23,505 nucleotides of DNA, from positions 1-23,505 of the IMG/VR virus record IMGVR_UViG_3300006751_000144; one strand, 5' to 3'. This DNA is from a virus. The translations under genes and the position numbers were made by a program. Position 1 is the stretch's first letter, and every line of letters starts with the position of its first letter. Positions 9,686-18,600 of the stretch are shown here, piece after piece. The notes under the pieces were generated by a model. It did no database searches, had not been told where the DNA came from, and worked only from the letters and a program-made list of their open reading frames with translations.

Positions 9686-12600
9686 GAAACTTTTTGGATC
9701 CACAGATAAACCAAATAAATACCTCTCAGATACAACTGAAAAAGAGGCATTTCAAGAGATAGAGTCTGCAAGAAATTTAAAAGCATTAAGCGAAAAGCAA
9801 AATACTTATGTACCGCAAGTAGATTATTCAGATCCTGCTAGTTTTGCAAAATACGGTTCAGCATATCTTTACTATAAATCTTCAATGGAACGAGTTGCTG
9901 ACTTCTTTCCGTATGATGGTTCGGATGCGGAGATTAATGAATATCATAATAAATCTTTAGATATCGATAAGTATATCTTCAATAATCTCTATCCTCGTAC
10001 AAATGGATATATCCACATTAGCTCAGATGGATGGGGTACTTTAAGTGGTTCTAAATATAGCGGGTTTGGATTACCAAGCAGTTTAGAATATATTGATTTT
10101 AAAGGTGGCCCAAATACAATTACTGCTTCTAATGCCGCCGCGTTGTTTGGCAATCCAAATTCTTCTAACACAAATACAGCAAATATATATGATACTGATA
10201 TCTATACGACTGCCAAATTACCTAGTAATTTTGGTTCTGGTTCTAGAGAATCAAATCTAAAATCAAATTTTGACGATGGTGTTACGGTTGAATTTTGGGC
10301 AAAAACAGGATCTCTGGGTGCAGCATTAACCAATAAACAAGTTTTCGTTGATATTTGGAATAATGAAGTATCCTCTAGTGCTTACGGAGGTTCTGTTGGC
10401 GCAAATCCAAATCCAGTATATGGACGCATTACTATAGCATATCAGGTTCCTTTAGAACGGTTTGTGATTACAGCGCAATCAGGTTCCACCGGTATTTTTG
10501 AACAAAAAATCGGAACAAGCCTTACAGGTTCTTTATCTGATTGGAAACATTATGCGGTTTCATTTTATAATTCAGGTAGCAGTTTTATTACAAATCTTCA
10601 TGTTGATGGGAAATTAAATGATTCTAATTCTATTGCAGGATTGAATGTTAATGAAATTAACTCAAAGAATATGGTTGGTAGAATTGGAGCACTCTTATCC
10701 TCTCCATCAGGAGCCGCCGGTTCTGCTCAACAAACACAAAATATGGTTGGCGCAGGTAAACTTAGTGGTTCGTTGGATGAGTTTAGATTTTGGAAGGCTT
10801 ATCGTAACTCTCACGAGATTGCCAAACATTACTTTACGCAAGTAAGAGGCGGCGCAAATACAGATATTTCTAATACGACTTTAGGTCTCTATTACAAATT
10901 TAATGAAGGTATAACTGGAACTTCGACTACTGATAGTGTGGTTTTGGATTATAGCGGAAGGATAAGTAACGGAACTTGGACGGGATATAGTACAACTTCT
11001 AGAAATACTGGTTCTGCGATAATATCTGCTAGTGCTGCGGGGGTAGAATACGAAGACCCGATTATCAGAACAAATCATTCAGATGTTACGAGTTTGAAAA
11101 AAGCTTTGTTAGATAGTGGTTCGTATCATGATAACACTAGCATTTCTTCGATGCTAAGTATGATTCCAAGTTGGATTGTTGAAGAGCAAGAAAAAGCAGA
11201 AGATGGTAATGTACAAGTAATGTCTCATATTATTGGAGCTTACTTTGATAAATTGCATTTAATGATTACTGCTCTCCCGAAATTTAACAGTCAAACACAC
11301 ACCAGCGCTTCGTATACTCCTTTGGCTTTCGCACAGCACCTACCGCAATCGTTGGGATTGTACACTCCAGAGATATTTGTTGATTCAGACGTGTTGGAAC
11401 GATTTATGAATCGAAATCAAACTATGCTATTTGAAGGAGATTTAATAGAAACAAAGAATTTGATTTATTTGAATCTTTACAATAACTTAACAAATATTTA
11501 TAAATCAAAAGGAACAGAGAAATCCATTCGAAATGTATTTAGATGTTTTAATGTTGATGAAAAAGTACTTAGATTTAATACATATGCTCATAATGCGACA
11601 TATGAGTTAAAAGATAATTTTCAACAAACATTAATAAACAAGCCTTTAATAAATTTAAATAAAAAAGATAATTTAACTGCAGTTATATATCAAGCAGCAG
11701 ATGCTGCAAATGGAGAAAGTTTAGGATACATTTCTGGGAGCAACGGCGCCGGTGATCCAGGTGGTGCTGGTGGCGGGAATGATGCATATGAAGATAAATA
11801 CGGATTTACAGCAGAATCCAGTGTTATTTTCCCAAAATTTAATCAAATTGCTAATAATTTTGATCGTAATTATGCCGACGTTTCATTATTTGGAATGTAC
11901 ACAGTCAACACCGGAAGCGCCAATTCATTAAATGGAACAGATACGACTTTTGTTGATGAGGATTTTGCAAACTTTCAAGTGATGGCTGTTAAGGATAAAC
12001 ACTTATCGAAAAATGTTTATTTTAAATTAACTTCTTCAATTTCACCATATTCTTTTCCCGAATTAACAAGTAGTACATTTTTTAATGTATATGATGATAA
12101 TCATTGGAATTTTTCTGTTAGATTAAAACCAAGTAATTATCCTCTTACTGATATTGTGACTGGATCAGAAGGTTACACATATGATGTAATTTTCAAAGGT
12201 ATCAATACATTTATTGGTACTATTCAAGATAGCTTTACTTTAACCGGTTCGGTGAGTAAAGAAGTTGGACGGAATATTTTAAGATCAGCTAAACGGCTGT
12301 ATGCCGGCGCCCGAAGGACAAATGTAACTGGTAATGTGCTGCAGTATTCTGATGTGTTGTTTTCAAATGTAAAATATTGGACAAAATATTTAGACGATTC
12401 ATCAATTGAGCGGCATTTATATGATTTCGAAAACAGAGGAGTATCAGGTTCCTATCAGCCGACATCACCACGAGACGCAAATATTAAAAATGTAAATATT
12501 CTTAATTTAAATACTTTGGCATTGGATTGGAATTTTGAAAATGTAACAAGTTCTAATACTGATGGTACTTTTGTTGTAACTGATATGAGTTCTGGTTCAG

Positions 12601-15600
12601 CGTTAATTCGTGATAACTATGGATGGATAGGAAAAGTTGCAGGATATCAACATACTGGTTATGGAAAGTCATTTGCCACTTCTTCAAGTGATGTGATAAC
12701 AAAAGAAGCAATTAATGTTTTCAAATACATTGACCCTGAAAAAGTAGTATCCTCCGATATGGTTCAGATACTAACAGAAGATGATAAAGTTTTTGGAACT
12801 CCAGATAGTATTCCCAGTTATCGGTATACCTTGGAAAAGAGTATGCACAATGCCATATCAGAAGAAATGCTTAAGTTTTTTGCTGGTGCTGTTGATTTTA
12901 ATAATGTCATTGGCGAACCAGTTAATAGATATCGTGCTGAATATAAGACATTGCGCAAATTAAGAGAAATATTCTTTCGCAAAGTAGTAGCAATAAAAGA
13001 TGTAGAAGATTATATTGATTATTATAAATGGTTTGATGATTCTTTAGCTCAAATTATTGGTCAGTTATTGCCGGCATCTTCTGATTTTGAGAGTGATGTT
13101 TTTAATACTATTGAAAGTCATGTGTTGGAAAGAAATAAATATGAAACAAAATTTCCCACACTTGAGTTTAAAGCCACTCCACCGGAGGCCTCGTTTGAAG
13201 GAATTGGTGCAAAATTATATCCACCACGAGGAGGGGCGACTCCCACGGGTTCAGGCCCATTAGATAATTATGTAAAAAGAAAAACAAATATTAATGAAGT
13301 TTATTGGAAAAATAGAGCAGAAAGAGACTCAGTTGAAATAACATCGGGCGATAGCACTGTAGATGCGCAGAGGTTAATTATTCGTGATATAGTTGCAAGT
13401 GTTCCCGCATTTAGTCGTTCTTTCCCTACATTATCAAGCATCGGTGGCGTCAAATATCTTGATAGTAAATTTAGATATAAACAATTAGTAAAATTGTATA
13501 ATTTTGAAATATTAAGTCCCTTTAGTCCTAAAACTAGCTTCTTTAAAGGTGGTATGAATTTTGAACAGAAAAAGAGTCTTCAATTTACTTATACCGCTTT
13601 ATATCCGTTTGGTCCAGTTAATCGTACTAATAGTGTTTTTGTTCCAAAAAATGTTTTATTTGCTCATGTTAGTGATTTAGAAGGACTCAAAGAAACACAC
13701 TTAGATAATATTAACAGTAGTTCAAATCCATCGCAGAAAACAAAGCGATATTTTAAAGTTCAACATGGTAGAGATTGGGAAGAGGGAGGGGGCTATAGTA
13801 ACGTTAAATCATCATTTTCTTTTCCGTTTAATGTTATGAGTTCATCTGTAAAAACTGGTTTTAACAAGATAGTAGTGGATAGAGTGACAGGTGGTATTGA
13901 AATTACAAATCTTCATCATGATGCATATGGTGCTGATTTAGATATTCCAATGCAAGGTAACTTTACGAATTATGCTGTTGGTGGACATCAATCACGTCAT
14001 GTTCCGCTTAATACGGGAAGTGATGATTACACAAACCGTCCTGAAGCATGGAAGATTTTATTAGATACATGTGGCGCTATAGATGGTATTACCGGTGCTA
14101 TTGGTATGGTTGGCGCTGATTATCCCTGGCCAGAGGCAAATGCTGTCGGTGCTAATCCTTATCCAATGACTGCATCACAAAAAGCAGTTTATTATCGGGA
14201 TGGAATAGCTAAGAGGCCAGTAAATATTCGCAATATTCATCATACAACCGGCGCAGCCAGCGCAGGCGGCACTGGCTCAACAATTTTAGGAAACTATAAT
14301 CATCAATATGATATTGTTAGTACGCAAGGTGCTTACTCTAATCCACGACGATTTGTTGAACAACAGCCAACTTTGCCAGCGCCAGTGTTGTCACATTTCA
14401 CAGGCGTTGCTGCTCGTTCGTCATCTACTAATGTTATAAATAATTTTATTAATTTACATCGGGGAACAGAAGGACATTTTGATTTTAATTTAACATATGC
14501 TCCTACTGGAATTTCTGGTTCTGATAATAAATCTGTAATGATAAATCGTTTCTCTAATCCTGGTGGTATAGAAGTTATGTCAAGAGGATTTCAAAATCTC
14601 CGAGATGGTGAATTTTCTCAGTATAATAGCACGAATTATCGTAATTTAACAGTTATAAAACCACATCAAGGATCAAGAGGAACTATTTCTGAACCAACTG
14701 GAACCGAAGGAGGTCCTAGTATTAGAGTTTACGATATCCATTCAAATGATTATGGTTTGCGTTCTCATCTATCACGTCATACAGGAAAATTTGGAAGAGA
14801 TAGTTTGATATACCCCGTAGATGAGCTTCGCGAACCTTATAATCTAAACAAACCATTTATTGGATACAGTGGTGTCGAAACATATCGAACGACTGGTTCT
14901 TTACAGGGTTGGTGGAGATTAAATGAGAATGTTTCCTCCGCTCCCAATCTCCCGGCAGACAGCAGTACAAAAGGCAGGACAGGGGCATTTGACGCCGCAG
15001 ACGACCGCCCAGATTTTTCTTCATCGGCATTCCCTTCTAGATATGTTCAAACATCTAGTTGTGGTTTTTCTGGCGATGCAGACGGTGTAAATATCGGCGC
15101 CGCCGGAACTTGGAATGCGATTATAGGAAGTGCCGCTGCGTCAACCAAGAAAATGACATTTTCGGCTTGGATATATAAAGTTGGCGATGGAGGTGGAAAT
15201 TATGGACGTATTCTAGAATTTGGCGACGGAGATGTGCGATTTTACACTAATAATGTGGAAAGCATTTATTTTGATGTGACAGCTTGGTCCGGCGCCAATG
15301 CTCAATGGCATGCTACTAGTCCGTTTTCATTGACTACGTGGACGCATGTTGCTGTAACATATGATGCTACTAGTACGAATAACAATCCTATCATTTATGT
15401 TAATGGAATTGCCAAGACAGTTACAGAAGACACAGCCCCAGCAGGTACCTATGGTGCTATTGCCACTAATGCTTGTTATATAGGAAATAGAAGCGATGCA
15501 GCAAGAGGATTCAATGGTCAAATATCAGATGTCGCTGTTTGGAATTCTATATTATCACCAGAAGAAATTAAAGCAATATATAATGCTAGTAAATTGCCTA

Positions 15601-18600
15601 CTCTTGCTGGTCCTGGAGTATCTGCTGATCAATTTCCAGGTTTTCATAAAACTCATAGAAATTCATTCAAGAAAGGCCGACTTTCTAGTTCTGTCGGTAT
15701 ATTTGAAAATGGCACTGTTTTAATTTCCTCTTCTTATGATAACTTTTATGTACAACATCCAATCCCTCGCTCAGATAGGCAATATTCCTGGTATACATCC
15801 TCGTTAGCACCTGGAAGTACTGATTTAAGATATTATGGATATATGCCTCTTAAACCAAGCCCTGCTGCTGGGTATTATTCTGGGTCAGATGGAAAATATG
15901 TTTCATTCTTTAATTTTGTTTCCGCTAGTGCTGTTGGGGATGTTCAAACCAAAAGAGCGGTAAATAAAAACTTTGCTCAACCAACAGTAGGTAGACTGAA
16001 TATCCTTACTGTTGATCCTGTTAGCGGTGGTACTGATAATATTATTGGTTTTACCCCCGTTTTACCTTGGGCCGGCCCGACCCGAGGTGCGGACGATTCT
16101 CTGGGCCCTGATTCTTCTTATTTTAATAGTGATGTGTTGAACAACGCTCTCTATAAGCCACACCTTAACCCCCTCTCTTCTTCAGTTGTAGGTAATCGAG
16201 CTAATTATTTCAACCTTTTAATGACAAGAAGAGGTAATTCATTTGGATGGAGTTGGCAGAGAATCCTTCATCAATATGATAATCCTATTCTTACACAAGA
16301 AAGAAAGAATAATCGAATCACAATGATAACAGGTTCTGATCAGAATCTTGTTGGGTATCGACTCACTCCAGTTTCAATGAAAGGAAGGCCAACGTTAATT
16401 AATTTTCAATTAAGTAGTGATGAAGATATTACTCTTAAAGTAACTGATAATAATAATAAAATCTTTTTTGAAGAAACTGCAATGAATAATTTGATAATTG
16501 AATCAACGGATGGCATCACGACGCCATATGATCAGTTATTGCCAATTCTACAAGAAAATTATTCAATTAATTGGATAGTATACAGTGAAGCGCTTTATCC
16601 TTCAACATATAATGAATTCTTTTCATCATCCATTCAGCGTAGTGGATATAATAATGGTTTCTGGAGAGACAACAGAGAAAACAGAGCAGATCTAGGAAAT
16701 ACTTTAAGAAATGCATTTAATACAAGAAATGTTAATATTAGTCAGAGTAGTTGGGTATTGGATGCGCCGAAAGATTTCCTAACAAGAGGAGAGCCTGCAA
16801 CATGGCGTAATGGCGGCCTGCCAATAGTTTTCCAATTAAGTGGAAACGCCTCCGCTGGTACATTGCAAAATATTTATTCTCATTGTGTTCCGACATCTTC
16901 AGTGCTCAATGCTGGCGGTAGAGTTGGTTATCCCATCGCTGATCCAAACGACAAGCAAAGATTTGGAGCTTTAGTGCCGATGGCTTTATATGCTAGAAAA
17001 CATACAAATTTTTCTCCATCTTCTGTTACTTCACCTCAAGGGGTTAGGGTAGCTGAAACAGGTAGCAACCCCACGCAACACTCCAACCAGTGGAATACGA
17101 GTTTTCATGTTGAATTGTTTGCAGGTGAAGCACTTTGGGAAGCTGGCACGCAAGCAGGAATAATAACATCGTCAGTATCATCCCAAGGTACTACTAAGCA
17201 GGCTCTGCAACCTGGCTTTCAGTCAATTCCATCTGAGCCATGGTTTGATAAGTATTCTGATTATAACAATGATATGAAGTTGATAGCAAAAGATTATTCA
17301 ATTATCCCAGAATTTAGAATAAGTGAACACATTGAAGATTATGTTAATTATGGCTTGTTTGCCAGCACCAAGACAGATACCTTTGGAATCCCCGGCACGC
17401 ATCTATCTAGTTCTCAGAGTACATTCTATAAAGATTATTCAAACTCAGATTTTATGAATAATTTTTTGAATATTAAAGAAGATTCTTTATTAAACGCCAC
17501 AGAGATACGATTGGTTTGTAGTGCAGCAATACGATTTCATCCATATAAAGGATTTTACCCAGCACAGAGAACAGTAGATTTAGTTTCACAGTTTTCCAAA
17601 TCATATGGCAGTGGATTTTTTGCCACTTCATCGGAAGATGGTGTGAAATCGATGTCGAAAGTTGATGTGCCAACTCCCGATACTATATTGGATAGCTATG
17701 GCGGAATGATGAGGCCTTTAACGCAGACGCTTTTTGCTCCTGGTATTCTTTATAATTCTATTAAATCTGGTTTGGCTGTGGACTATCCTGTTATAACAGA
17801 TGAATATAAGATAAAAAAAGAGCATTATGGCCATAATAGTAGTATGGTGGATGGCGGCGCCGACGAAACTGGAGTAGGCTTTTGGGCTTTGGCGGCAACT
17901 TCAAGTTTGGGAGGCTCCGGTAGAGGATGTCCTATTAGTGGTGCATATTGGGATCAAAGATTGCCATTTGAAACGATAATTGAGCCTGAAAAGCGCATCA
18001 CAGATCTTAATTTAATTGACATAGAACCACACCCATCAGCTTCTTTAAATGTTACTGCTTCGTTATTAGGTGGAACATATGATGATATATATACTAGAAT
18101 GGCATCGAATTTTTTCGGTGAGATTGGTAATTTCTTTTTAAAAGACAAAGAGTTTACTAAATTAAGATCAGGTGTTGTGTCTGATAATCTAAAATTTAAA
18201 GCCGGCTCTTCGGGCGGTCCTTATGGTGCAAGAATAAAATTAAAACGCTCCAAATTTGGCAGTAGAAACTATCAATTCGAATCTGGAGCCTATGGTGGCT
18301 CCGGTAGTCCCGCCGGCTATTCAAAACAAGGAGGTGCATATTATGATACGGATGGTGCGAATTTTCTAACAAGTAGTTATTTTCCTATTCCGCAAGATCC
18401 ACGAGTAAATCTAGATTATAAAGAATCATTTACAATGTATAGTCGTCCATCAGCCTTCGGGCCTCCGGTTGCTGGTCGTCCATGGGGTACTGCTTCGTTT
18501 TTCGAAAGTACAGAAAGGACGCACCCCCTGGATTGTTTTAATGGTTTTTATGGCGCTCACACTCCTCCATATTATGATGGTGAAGCTTGGGCTGATATTA

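Noticed and set aside
17913-18307. Repeated 11-base string GGCTCCGGTAG (17913 and 18297)
   Set aside because: Both copies encode short Gly-Ser linkers; shared codon choice explains them and the flanks do not match.
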